Below are positions 15,741 to 24,480 of a stretch of 50,251 bases of DNA, one piece after another. This DNA comes from an uncultured Clostridium sp. (GTDB lineage: Bacteria > Bacillota > Clostridia > TANB77 > CAG-508). Position 1 is the stretch's first letter, and each line of letters opens with the position of its first letter. The position numbers were made by a program, and so were the translations under genes. Below the pieces are notes generated by a model. It was not told the DNA's origin and made no database searches. It saw nothing but the letters and a program-made list of their open reading frames with translations. The stretch is taken from positions 1 through 50,251 of the forward strand of contig USNR01000006.1 in the NCBI GenBank assembly GCA_900556135.1, given 5' to 3'.

Positions 15741-17105
15741 TTACATTAATTTTTTTAAATCCTTAGGATCCATATTCTTCATTTGGCTCATCATCTTTTT
15801 CATTGACTTGTTATCTTTCATTTTCTTCATCATTTTTTGTGTCATTTCAAAAGATTGCATAAATTTATTTATTTCTTGTACTGATGTTCCACTACCTTTT
15901 GCAATACGGATTCTTCTATTTGCATTTAAAAGTTTTGGATGTCTTCTTTCTTGGTCTGTCATAGAACAAATAATTGCTTCTATTCTAACAAATTCTTTCT
16001 CATCAACCTTTAAATCTTTTATATCAGCCATTCCTGGTATCATCTTTAATATTGATGAAAAAGATCCCATCTTTTTTACTTGTCTTAATTGTGCTAAATA
16101 GTCATTTAAATCAAATTCCTTTTTAGCCAATTGCTTTGTTAGCTTTTCTGCTTCTTCTGCATCAAAAGCCTCCTCAGCTTTTTCTATAATTGAAAGTACA
16201 TCACCCATTCCAAGAATTCTTGATGCCATTCTATCTGGATGAAATACTTCTAATTCGCTTAATTTTTCTCCAACACCTGCAAACTTTATTGGTTTGCCTG
16301 TTACCTTTTTTACTGATAAAGCTGCACCACCACGAGTATCACCATCTAATTTTGTTAGGATTACTCCATCAATTCCAAGTGCATCGTTAAATCCTGTTGC
16401 AACATTTACAGCTTCTTGACCAGTCATTGCATCAACTACAAGCAATATTTCATGTGGATGTACACTTGACTTTACATTTTTTAATTCATTCATTAATTCT
16501 TCATCAATTTGAAGTCGTCCTGCTGTATCTAATATTATAACATCATTCAATTTGCTCATTGCAATGCTTATAGCTTGTTTTGCAATATGTACAACATCTT
16601 TTGAATTTTCATTAGCGTAAACTGGTATTCCTAGCTGACCTCCAACAACTTGTAACTGTTTTATAGCAGCTGGTCTATAAACATCGCATGCAACAAGTAA
16701 TGGTTTCTTTCCTTGTTTTCTTAATAGGTTTGCAAGTTTTCCTGCTGTTGTTGTTTTACCAGAACCTTGTAATCCTACTAGCATTATAATTGTTGGTGGA
16801 TTCGGACTAAGATTAATTCTACTTTCAGTTCCACCTAATAATTCAACTAATTCATCTTTAACAATTTTTACTACTTGTTGTCCTGGTGTTAAAGACTTTA
16901 AAACGTCTTGCCCTAATGCTTTTTCTTGGATTGTACTAATAAACTCTTTTACAATTTTATAGTTAACGTCAGCTTCTAGTAATGCAAGTTTTACTTCTCT
17001 TAGCATATCTTTCAAATCTGACTCTGTAATTCTCGTTTTTCCTCTTAGTTTTTTTGTAAATTCTTGTAGTTTAGAAGATAATCCCTCAAAAGCCATATTA
17101 GCCAC
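15741..17105 (-). CDS. ffh: signal recognition particle GTPase Ffh
   Basis: Protein subunit of the SRP, binding signal peptides and 4.5S/6S SRP RNA and delivering ribosomes to FtsY at the membrane. The N-terminal helical bundle (1-85) precedes the G domain, whose P-loop is GLQGSGKTT (111-119). DVYRPAAIKQL, DTAGR and TKLDGDTRGG follow (G2-G4). The Met-rich M domain fills the last ~130 residues (MTQKMMKKMK, MKKMMSQMKNMDP), forming the signal-peptide groove. Length 454 aa is typical. Its position directly after ylxM is the standard Firmicutes order. No SRP RNA gene is seen in this window. Confidence 0.98.
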   Translation of the reverse strand: MANMAFEGLSSKLQEFTKKLRGKTRITESDLKDMLREVKLALLEADVNYKIVKEFISTIQEKALGQDVLKSLTPGQQVVKIVKDELVELLGGTESRINLSPNPPTIIMLVGLQGSGKTTTAGKLANLLRKQGKKPLLVACDVYRPAAIKQLQVVGGQLGIPVYANENSKDVVHIAKQAISIAMSKLNDVIILDTAGRLQIDEELMNELKNVKSSVHPHEILLVVDAMTGQEAVNVATGFNDALGIDGVILTKLDGDTRGGAALSVKKVTGKPIKFAGVGEKLSELEVFHPDRMASRILGMGDVLSIIEKAEEAFDAEEAEKLTKQLAKKEFDLNDYLAQLRQVKKMGSFSSILKMIPGMADIKDLKVDEKEFVRIEAIICSMTDQERRHPKLLNANRRIRIAKGSGTSVQEINKFMQSFEMTQKMMKKMKDNKSMKKMMSQMKNMDPKDLKKLM

Positions 17106-17177
17106 CTTTCTCTATTTCAAATTATTACTTTTATAATAATTCTAGTATACATTTTTGTTAAATTAATTCAATGTTTA

Positions 17178-17531
17178 TTAGTTTTGTGAAAATGTAAGTA
17201 GTTCTTTTCTTACACTATTTAAAATCTTTTCCACTTTTTTGTCTGACGATTCATCATTGATTTTACTTAATTCTGAAATTATATTTTGAATCTGTCTTTC
17301 TTGATTTAATGTTTTTTTCATAATTCCTAACTTCTTCTCATATTCTAGAAGTTTGCTTTCCCCTTTCTTTACTATATCATTCACGGCTTGCCTAGTAATA
17401 TTATAATTTTCGGCAATTTCAGTTAAAGATAAGTCGCAATTAGCATAGTCGTTTAATATATTAAGCTGTTTCTTTGTAAGTAACGCTCCATAAATCTCGC
17501 ATAACATTCCAATTTCAACCTTCTTTTCCAT
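17178..17531 (-). CDS. ylxM: YlxM-family helix-turn-helix protein
   Basis: A small (117 aa) sigma-70 region-4-like helix-turn-helix protein: LNDYANCDLSLTEIAENYNI, then TRQAVNDIVKKGE. YlxM is the first gene of the ffh operon in many Gram-positives and is thought to modulate SRP function, in some species by binding Ffh. I start at the ATG at 17531, with AAAGGG about 10 nt upstream; the preceding TTG codon is also in frame and close. The promoter at 17577-17605 lies before it. Confidence 0.9.
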   Translation of the reverse strand: MEKKVEIGMLCEIYGALLTKKQLNILNDYANCDLSLTEIAENYNITRQAVNDIVKKGESKLLEYEKKLGIMKKTLNQERQIQNIISELSKINDESSDKKVEKILNSVRKELLTFSQN

Positions 17532-17576
17532 CAAAGCACCCTTTCTAAAGTAATTTTCCTTTTGTAATGCTTATAT

Positions 17577-17605
17577 ACTTTACAACATTTTTTACAATTT
17601 GTCAA
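17577..17605 (-). promoter_or_regulatory. promoter of the ylxM-ffh operon
   Basis: Minus-strand TTGACA (17600-17605), a 17-bp spacer and TAAAGT (17577-17582). The -35 is perfect and the -10 is weak. Confidence 0.5.
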
Positions 17606-17622
17606 GTGTTTTTACTTTATGT

Positions 17623-18969
17623 TTAGAATATTTCACATATAATATCGTAATCTCTAGCATCTATAATCTTACATTTTACGAACTTGCCGACAAGATTCTC
17701 ACAAACATTTTTATCTTTAATATGAATATAAGCTAGTCCATCTATTTCTGGAACGTCCATATAACTTCTTCCAAAATAGTATTTTTTATCTTGAGTAGTC
17801 CCTTCTACTAATACCTCTATTTCTTTTCCAATTTTTTTCTGTTCATTCTCTTTAGACACTTCTTGTTGTAATTTCATCAGTTTATTATATCTTTTCTTTT
17901 TGGTCATAAGATGTATTTGATTTTGCATTCTTGCTGCGGGTGTACCTTCTTCTTTTGAATAAGTAAATGTTCCCAATTTATCAAATTTTTCTTCTTTCAC
18001 AAAATCACACAACTCATTAAAGTCTTCCTCAGTTTCCCCTGGGAATCCTACCATTAATGTTGTTCTTATTATTACATCTGGTATTTCTATTCTCAATTTA
18101 TGTACAATATTTCTTATGCTTGCTCCATTGCTTTGTCTATTCATTTTCTTCAAAACCGAATCCGATATATGTTGAATTGGTATGTCAAAATATTTGCAAA
18201 TTTTTTCTTCACTTTTTACTACTTCAATAAGCTCGTCTGTAATTGTTTCTGGATATGTATATAAAAATCTCAACCATTTTAATCCCTTTATTTTTGTTAA
18301 CTCTTTTAAAAGCTTTGCTAATTCTGGCTTTCCATATATATCTATTCCATATTTTGATGTATCTTGAGCTATTAGAATAATTTCCTGTATTCCTGTCTCT
18401 ACTAGTTTTTCTGTTTCTTTAACAATATCTTCTATTGGCCTACTTTCAAACTTTCCTCTTATATATGGAATAGCACAATATGTGCATCTGTTATCACATC
18501 CCTCTGCAATTCTAACATATGCATATTGCTTTCCTGTTGTTATAACCCTGTTATCAAAATCCAAACTTTGAGTCATCTCTACTGGTTTATTTTCTATTTT
18601 TGAAAATACCTCTTCAAAGATATTATTATTTTTTTCTTTATTTGTAGCATATTCGCTATATTTAATAAAAATATCAACTTCAGGTATTGCTTTTTCTAAC
18701 TCGTCTTTGTATCTTTCCACTAAGCAACCTGTTGCAATTAATACTTTACAGTTACCATATTTAGGATCTTTATATTTTGCCATTTCCAATATTGTATTTA
18801 TCGCTTCTTCTTTAGCTGATTCTATAAATCCACATGTATTTATTACTATTACATCTGCTTTTTTAGCATCATTTACAACTTCATACTTTCTATCTTTAAA
18901 AAGTCCTATCATCATCTCTGTATCTACTAAATTTTTACTACACCCTAATGATATAAATCCTACTTTCAT
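17623..18969 (-). CDS. rimO: ribosomal protein S12 methylthiotransferase RimO
   Basis: A radical-SAM enzyme adding a methylthio group to Asp88 of S12. The N-terminal UPF0004 domain supplies the cysteines for the auxiliary [4Fe-4S] cluster (Cys10, Cys46, Cys82). The radical-SAM motif is CDNRCTYC (Cys158, 162, 165), inside GCDNRCTYCAIPYIRGKFES, which points to RimO rather than the tRNA enzyme MiaB. A TRAM domain closes the protein, ending near residue 448. Length and order of domains are normal. It starts 36 bp after the CapA-like gene stop, so both are probably co-transcribed. Confidence 0.94.
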   Translation of the reverse strand: MKVGFISLGCSKNLVDTEMMIGLFKDRKYEVVNDAKKADVIVINTCGFIESAKEEAINTILEMAKYKDPKYGNCKVLIATGCLVERYKDELEKAIPEVDIFIKYSEYATNKEKNNNIFEEVFSKIENKPVEMTQSLDFDNRVITTGKQYAYVRIAEGCDNRCTYCAIPYIRGKFESRPIEDIVKETEKLVETGIQEIILIAQDTSKYGIDIYGKPELAKLLKELTKIKGLKWLRFLYTYPETITDELIEVVKSEEKICKYFDIPIQHISDSVLKKMNRQSNGASIRNIVHKLRIEIPDVIIRTTLMVGFPGETEEDFNELCDFVKEEKFDKLGTFTYSKEEGTPAARMQNQIHLMTKKKRYNKLMKLQQEVSKENEQKKIGKEIEVLVEGTTQDKKYYFGRSYMDVPEIDGLAYIHIKDKNVCENLVGKFVKCKIIDARDYDIICEIF

Positions 18970-19005
18970 ATATTATCTCCTTTATTTCTACTTTCAGCTA
19001 ATCCA

Positions 19006-20295
19006 TTAATTATTAGATTTAATTATTTTGTTTAACCATTCTATTTTATTTATCAATTTGGTATATGTCTTTTTAGAAATCTTAGATTGATTGCCATTAG
19101 CATAATCAATCGCCAATCCTTTCATATCAACTAATTCAAATCTATTTTCCACTTTTTTTCCATTGTCTAAGACATATATTGGTGTATAATCCACCTTCTT
19201 TAACTCAGCCTTATCTGAATCTGCTTCCTTAGTTATTTCTATGTTTAATATCAATTCTACATCTGCATTTTCATATTTCAATGACGAAATATAATTTCCC
19301 AAAGAATATGCTACTAAAACATTTTTTCCATCTGCATTCTGCAAAATCTCCATAGGTTCTATTACTGAAGGGTGAGAACCTAAAATTGCATCAGCTCCGT
19401 TTTCTACAAGAAAGTCTTTTACTTGTTTTTGCCAAGAACTTATGCTACTATCATTTACCTCTCCCCAATGCATTATAACTAGTATATAATTTGAATTTTC
19501 TTTTGCATATTTTAAATCTTCCATTACTCTTTCTTCTGAATATAAGTTTACTTTCGATTTTTCCTCTTCAGACAAATCTGCGCTATTACTCAATCCATAT
19601 GTATATCCTAAAACTGCAACTTTTATGCCTTTAACCTCTTTTATAATTCCTGTAAAATTCGTCTCTTCATTCTCATTTTTGTTTCCAGTAATATCCATTC
19701 CGGCTTCTTGTATTTTACTTATCGTTTCTTCCAATCCTTCTTCTTTGTAGTCCAACGAATGGTTATGAGCAACAGATATCATATTTATTCCAGATTTTTT
19801 TACGGCTTGTAAAAATTCTATTGGGCTATTATATTTTCCAATTTCTGAATAATCACTACTGCTTATAAAATTCGTTTCTAACGTTCCTACCGATATGTCT
19901 GATCTGTTTACAAATTTTGTAATTTTCTCAAACATATGTGTAAAATCATATGTATCTCCTTGTTTAGCATCTTCTATCATATCAGCTCCACATAATATAT
20001 CTCCAACCGCTGAAATTTTAGCTGTTGTCGTTCCTCCATTGACTGCCTCTGGTGTAGCGGGTGTGGCTAATGCAGTAAATATTTCTTGAGTTTGATTTTC
20101 CAACTCTTGTTTTTGTTTTGCCAATAGTTCTTTATCTTTATATTGTTTGTATCCCAATATGCCTATTGCTATTATAATGATTACAATAAGGGCCGTAGAA
20201 ATTATTATAAAGTTTCTATTTGTAATAAATTCCGTTATATTTTTATTATTTCTAACATTTCTTCTGTTTCTCATATTTCTTGTTCCTCTCTTCAT
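19006..20295 (-). CDS. membrane-anchored CapA-like phosphoesterase
   Basis: A 429-aa protein with an Arg/Asn-rich cytoplasmic head, one membrane helix (about residues 28-48) and an extracytoplasmic CapA/PGA_cap metallophosphoesterase domain. Key motifs are AVGDILCGADM, GTLETNF, MISVAHNHSLDY, VIMHWGEV, LGSHPSVIEP and AYSLGNYISS; the Asp, His and Asn residues form a metal site. CapA homologues take part in poly-gamma-glutamate or capsule synthesis or remodelling in the cell envelope. No capBC partner lies nearby, so the substrate is unknown. It starts 41 bp after the ABC ATPase stop and is likely in the same transcript. Confidence 0.87.
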   Translation of the reverse strand: MKRGTRNMRNRRNVRNNKNITEFITNRNFIIISTALIVIIIIAIGILGYKQYKDKELLAKQKQELENQTQEIFTALATPATPEAVNGGTTTAKISAVGDILCGADMIEDAKQGDTYDFTHMFEKITKFVNRSDISVGTLETNFISSSDYSEIGKYNSPIEFLQAVKKSGINMISVAHNHSLDYKEEGLEETISKIQEAGMDITGNKNENEETNFTGIIKEVKGIKVAVLGYTYGLSNSADLSEEEKSKVNLYSEERVMEDLKYAKENSNYILVIMHWGEVNDSSISSWQKQVKDFLVENGADAILGSHPSVIEPMEILQNADGKNVLVAYSLGNYISSLKYENADVELILNIEITKEADSDKAELKKVDYTPIYVLDNGKKVENRFELVDMKGLAIDYANGNQSKISKKTYTKLINKIEWLNKIIKSNN

Positions 20296-20336
20296 ACTTT
20301 TCTACTTAATAAATTTCGCTTAATATTTTATAAAAA

Positions 20337-21038
20337 TTACCATTCTATTTCATCTATTGATTTAGGATTTTGATTAATTATTATATCTTCTGATTTTCCA
20401 TTTTTAAAATGTATTATTTTGTCTGCCATAGGAGCTATTGCTGTGTTATGAGTTATTATTATTACTGTCATATTTTCTTTCCTACATGTATCTTGTAGTA
20501 ATTTTAATATTTGCTTACCAGTATTATAATCAAGTGCACCTGTTGGTTCATCACATAATAATAACTTTGGATTCTTAGCAATCGCTCTCGCAATTGCAAC
20601 TCTTTGTTGCTCCCCTCCTGATAGTTGTGAAGGAAAATTATTGCTTCTATTTTTTAGTCCAACTTTTTCTATTGTTTCTTTAGGATTTAATGGTTTCTTG
20701 CAGATTTGAGTTGCCAATTCTACGTTCTCTATAGCTGTTAAATTTTGTACTAAATTATAAAATTGAAATACAAATCCTATATCTTCTCTTCTATAATGTG
20801 TTAATTGTCTTTCTGAGAATTTGTCAACTCTTTGTCCATCTATTATTACTTCTCCAGATGTTACACTATCCATACCACCTAACACGTTAAGTGCTGTTGT
20901 TTTACCAGCTCCACTTGGTCCAACTATTGTTACAAGCTCCCCTTTTTTTATTTCAAAGCTTGCTCCATCCAAAGCTCTTATCTTATTTTCTCCCACAACA
21001 TATTCTTTTACTACATTTCGAAATTCTATATAAGCCAT
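20337..21038 (-). CDS. ABC transporter ATP-binding protein, MacB/LolD type
   Basis: The ATPase of an ABC-type extruder, 233 aa. Walker A is GPSGAGKTT (40-48), the Q-loop is FVFQFYNLV, the signature LSGGEQQRVAIARA (139-152), and Walker B LLLCDEPTGALD (159-170), with H-loop ITHN. The LDG/DEPTGALD form is characteristic of MacB and LolD, which act with FtsX-like permeases in mechanotransmission rather than classical import. It lies 17 bp downstream of the 1114-aa permease, forming one two-gene exporter. Confidence 0.95.
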   Translation of the reverse strand: MAYIEFRNVVKEYVVGENKIRALDGASFEIKKGELVTIVGPSGAGKTTALNVLGGMDSVTSGEVIIDGQRVDKFSERQLTHYRREDIGFVFQFYNLVQNLTAIENVELATQICKKPLNPKETIEKVGLKNRSNNFPSQLSGGEQQRVAIARAIAKNPKLLLCDEPTGALDYNTGKQILKLLQDTCRKENMTVIIITHNTAIAPMADKIIHFKNGKSEDIIINQNPKSIDEIEW

Positions 21039-21055
21039 CTTATCTTCCTTTCTTT

Positions 21056-24000
21056 TTAATCTACACTTTTTAATGAGTCTATCATGCTTATTTTTTTCAA
21101 CGTATGATTTACAGCAATATTTATTATTTCAGCAAACACTATCGTTATTATAATTCCATAAACATAACACATTGTTCCAAAATCGTAATTAAACATTAAC
21201 ATGTCTAACTCACATGTTTTTATTGCATACATAGACAAAGCATAACCTCCAAATAAACCTAATATAATTCCTATAGCTGTTAAAATTCTTGTTTCTTTTA
21301 TTATATAATTGAAAACTTCATTGTCGTAAAAGCCTAAAACTTTTATTGTTGCTAGTTCTCTGATACGCTCGCTTATATTTACATTAGACAAATTATATAA
21401 TACTGCAAATGCAAGCAATCCCGCTGAAACAATTAATATATACACTACTAATTTCATTTTATCCATTACCATAGCAAATATATCTTTTGTCATTGACAAG
21501 AAATTTACGCCTGACACTATTTCTTTATCGTTTAATATTTCTTTTCCAATAGCATCCTCATCATCTTCTGATGTTTGTTCTACTTCTTTTATAAGTATTG
21601 CATTAGGTTTATAACTATTTTCTCCATATAAACTATTATATTCTTCGCTAGACATATACATATAATGGTAAATATAATTTTCTGTTATAGCTCCAACCTT
21701 TACATCTTTTTCAATATTATCCGTATTTTTTATTTTTATGGTATCTCCTACTTTTATGTCCAACAATTTAGCAAGTTTCTCTGAAATTACTACAGAGTTG
21801 TTACTTAATTTATAGTGTTCATTCTTTTTTGTTCTAGATTTTAGACTTATAAAATTATCTAAATTGTCAACATCCTCTGTAACAAGTAGGTTTATAGTTT
21901 GAGAATTTTGTACGCTTGTAATTTCTACAGTTTTTTCATAGCATGTTAAAGTATTATCTATTTTTTCAAATGATTTTATTTTTTCATTTTCTTCTTTTAT
22001 TTGTGAGTTTGTAATGTCATCTTTTAATTCAATACTTCCATCATATTTAAATATTTCTCCATATTGATTTGGAATCATATTACTAATTGCATTTCTTATT
22101 CCAAATCCAGCTATTATCAAAGAAGTACATCCAGCTACACCAATTATTGTCATTAAGAATTTCTTTTTGTATCTAAATAGATTTCTTGCCGTAACTTTTT
22201 GTGTAAATTTCATTCTTTTCCAAATAAAAGTAACTCGCTCTAGTAAAATTCTTTTTCCTGGCTTTGGAGCCTTAGGTAGCATCAGTGTTGCAGGTCTTTC
22301 TTTTAATTCTTTAGCGCATGTATAAACAGTTGCGCCAATTGTACATATTAGAGCAAAAATTATTCCAATAAAGCCTATATCTAACCTAATTGTGCAATCT
22401 GCTTTTGGAAGTGGATACATCATTCCATACATTGTTGTAACTATATTTGGAATCACTTTAAAACCTATTAACATTCCTGCAATTCCACCAATTATAGTAG
22501 CTAGAAAAGCATATATTAAATATTTCATAGATATTTGTAGTTTATTGTATCCTAATGCTTTCAATGTTCCTATTTGTACTCTTTGTTCTTCTATCATTCT
22601 CGACATAGATGTTAAACTTATTAACGCTGCCACTAAGAAAAACACTACTGGAAATACCTTTGCAAGGTTTGCAATTCTATCTGTGTCTTGCATATACTCT
22701 GCATATCCATAATTTGAATTTCTATCTAAGACATACCATGTTGGTTTTTCCACCTTGCCTATCTGTGTTTTAGCATCATTTAGCTTTGTTTGAGCTTCTT
22801 CTAACTTAGTCTGCGCTTCTTTTTGTTTTTCTTCTAATGTTTTTTCATTCTCTGATATTTCATTTTTAGCATTTTCAAGCTTTTGCTCTGCTATTTGTAG
22901 TTGTTTTTCTGTTGATGCTTTTTGAGCTTTTAACTTTTCTTTATTATTTTGTACTTCTTTTTCTGATGTTAAAATTTTACTTTCTGCATCTTGTATTTCT
23001 TTTTTTGCTGTATCTATTCCATTTTCTATAGTTGCTATTGTTATTTGTAGATTATTAGCTTCTATTCCTTGTTGCTGTAATTGGCCTTCTATTCCCCCTA
23101 TTGCTTGATTAACCTTTTCCAAGCTTAATTGCAATACATTTTTGCTTGTTGTCAACTCTGCTATTTTATCCTGATTCTCCTCAGGATTTTTATTTAATTC
23201 TGCTAGCATATCTTCTATTTCTGCAATTTGCTTTTCCAAATCACTTTTTTGTCCTTTTAATGTATCATATTGTGATTTTATACTCTTTAAATTTTCTAGA
23301 TTTGATTGCATTTCGGCTACAGCATAATTTACTTCACTTTTCTTGCTTTCTAAAGTTTTTTTACCTTCTTCTATCTTTGTTTCCGCATTGCTTAATTCTT
23401 GTTGTGCCTGAGAAAACTGTGTTTGTGCTTTGCTTTTATTCGATTCTAATTCTTTTTCTGAATTTTCTATTTGTTGTTTTGCATCATCTATTTTGGTTCT
23501 AGCATTATTTAGTTCTGTTTCAACTTCTTGTTTTTGACTATCATACTTATTTTGAGCTTCCTCTAATTTTTCTGTTGCACTATCTATTATCTCGTTATAC
23601 CTTATTTGTTTTCTTTCTTCTGAAATTTCTTTTATATTATTTAATACCTTTTCAACTTTATCGTTATAATCATCTTCATATGTTTTTAAATTTTTAGCAT
23701 CTTCAACAGAAACATACGCAATTGTATAAACATCCATATTTATGTTTTCTTTTGGCATAAACATGTAATAATTAACACTACCTGCTCCAAGTTTACTTGT
23801 TCCTCTTGATCTGGATATGTACAAAGGTGATTTTATTGTACCCACAATTTTTAATTTATTTTCTTTTACTATACTGCTTGACTCATTATCTTCACTATTT
23901 TCTTCAACATCTTCTACTTTTGTAAGTGAAGTTTCAATTTCTTCTGGATTTACTGTAATGCAGTCTCCAATTTTATATTTTGTTCCTTTTAAAAAATCCT

Positions 24001-24400
24001 CTTCTACCACACATTCAGTTGAATCTTGTGGCATTTTACCTTCTATAAGTTCTAATTTATTCAGTTCTTCTGGCATTGATTCAATTTTTAAAACAAACTC
24101 TTTTTCTCCATTATTTAAAGTTGCATCAAAACTATATGTGGCAACAACATTTTCAATGCCCTCCACATTTTTTAATGCTTCTATATCTCCATCGGTTAGT
24201 CCTAATGTTGATATAACATCTATATCCATAACGTCTTGTTTATCATAATAAGTATCAACAGTATCTTTCATATCAGGGCTGGTTGCTTTAAGCCCAGCAA
24301 AAAATCCCACGCCTAATAGTACTATCATAACTATAGATAGAAAGCGTTTAAAAGTATTTTTTATTTGCCTAATACTATCTTTTAATAACGATTCTTTCAT
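21056..24400 (-). CDS. FtsX-like ABC permease with a large extracytoplasmic coiled coil
   Basis: A 1114-aa permease: one N-terminal helix (about 15-35), then a periplasm-facing domain interrupted by ~290 residues of Glu/Lys/Gln-rich heptads (about 270-560), then an FtsX triple-helix block. A linker region, a further extracytoplasmic domain and a second FtsX block close it. The block LKALGYNKLQI and ATIKVLGFYDNEV are the typical cytoplasmic coupling stretches. Such permeases use coiled coils to transmit ATPase motion, for example to cell-wall hydrolases or for antimicrobial export. The ATG at 24400 is chosen because of the GGAAAGG ahead of it; a frame 48 bp longer has no good site. The ligand is unknown. 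Confidence 0.88.
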   Translation of the reverse strand: MKESLLKDSIRQIKNTFKRFLSIVMIVLLGVGFFAGLKATSPDMKDTVDTYYDKQDVMDIDVISTLGLTDGDIEALKNVEGIENVVATYSFDATLNNGEKEFVLKIESMPEELNKLELIEGKMPQDSTECVVEEDFLKGTKYKIGDCITVNPEEIETSLTKVEDVEENSEDNESSSIVKENKLKIVGTIKSPLYISRSRGTSKLGAGSVNYYMFMPKENINMDVYTIAYVSVEDAKNLKTYEDDYNDKVEKVLNNIKEISEERKQIRYNEIIDSATEKLEEAQNKYDSQKQEVETELNNARTKIDDAKQQIENSEKELESNKSKAQTQFSQAQQELSNAETKIEEGKKTLESKKSEVNYAVAEMQSNLENLKSIKSQYDTLKGQKSDLEKQIAEIEDMLAELNKNPEENQDKIAELTTSKNVLQLSLEKVNQAIGGIEGQLQQQGIEANNLQITIATIENGIDTAKKEIQDAESKILTSEKEVQNNKEKLKAQKASTEKQLQIAEQKLENAKNEISENEKTLEEKQKEAQTKLEEAQTKLNDAKTQIGKVEKPTWYVLDRNSNYGYAEYMQDTDRIANLAKVFPVVFFLVAALISLTSMSRMIEEQRVQIGTLKALGYNKLQISMKYLIYAFLATIIGGIAGMLIGFKVIPNIVTTMYGMMYPLPKADCTIRLDIGFIGIIFALICTIGATVYTCAKELKERPATLMLPKAPKPGKRILLERVTFIWKRMKFTQKVTARNLFRYKKKFLMTIIGVAGCTSLIIAGFGIRNAISNMIPNQYGEIFKYDGSIELKDDITNSQIKEENEKIKSFEKIDNTLTCYEKTVEITSVQNSQTINLLVTEDVDNLDNFISLKSRTKKNEHYKLSNNSVVISEKLAKLLDIKVGDTIKIKNTDNIEKDVKVGAITENYIYHYMYMSSEEYNSLYGENSYKPNAILIKEVEQTSEDDEDAIGKEILNDKEIVSGVNFLSMTKDIFAMVMDKMKLVVYILIVSAGLLAFAVLYNLSNVNISERIRELATIKVLGFYDNEVFNYIIKETRILTAIGIILGLFGGYALSMYAIKTCELDMLMFNYDFGTMCYVYGIIITIVFAEIINIAVNHTLKKISMIDSLKSVD

Positions 24401-24480
24401 AGAAAATTTTCCTTTCCTCTCTTGCCAAAACAACTCCTGAAATCCCATTTGTTGAACTTTTAATATATGATTTTATAGTT

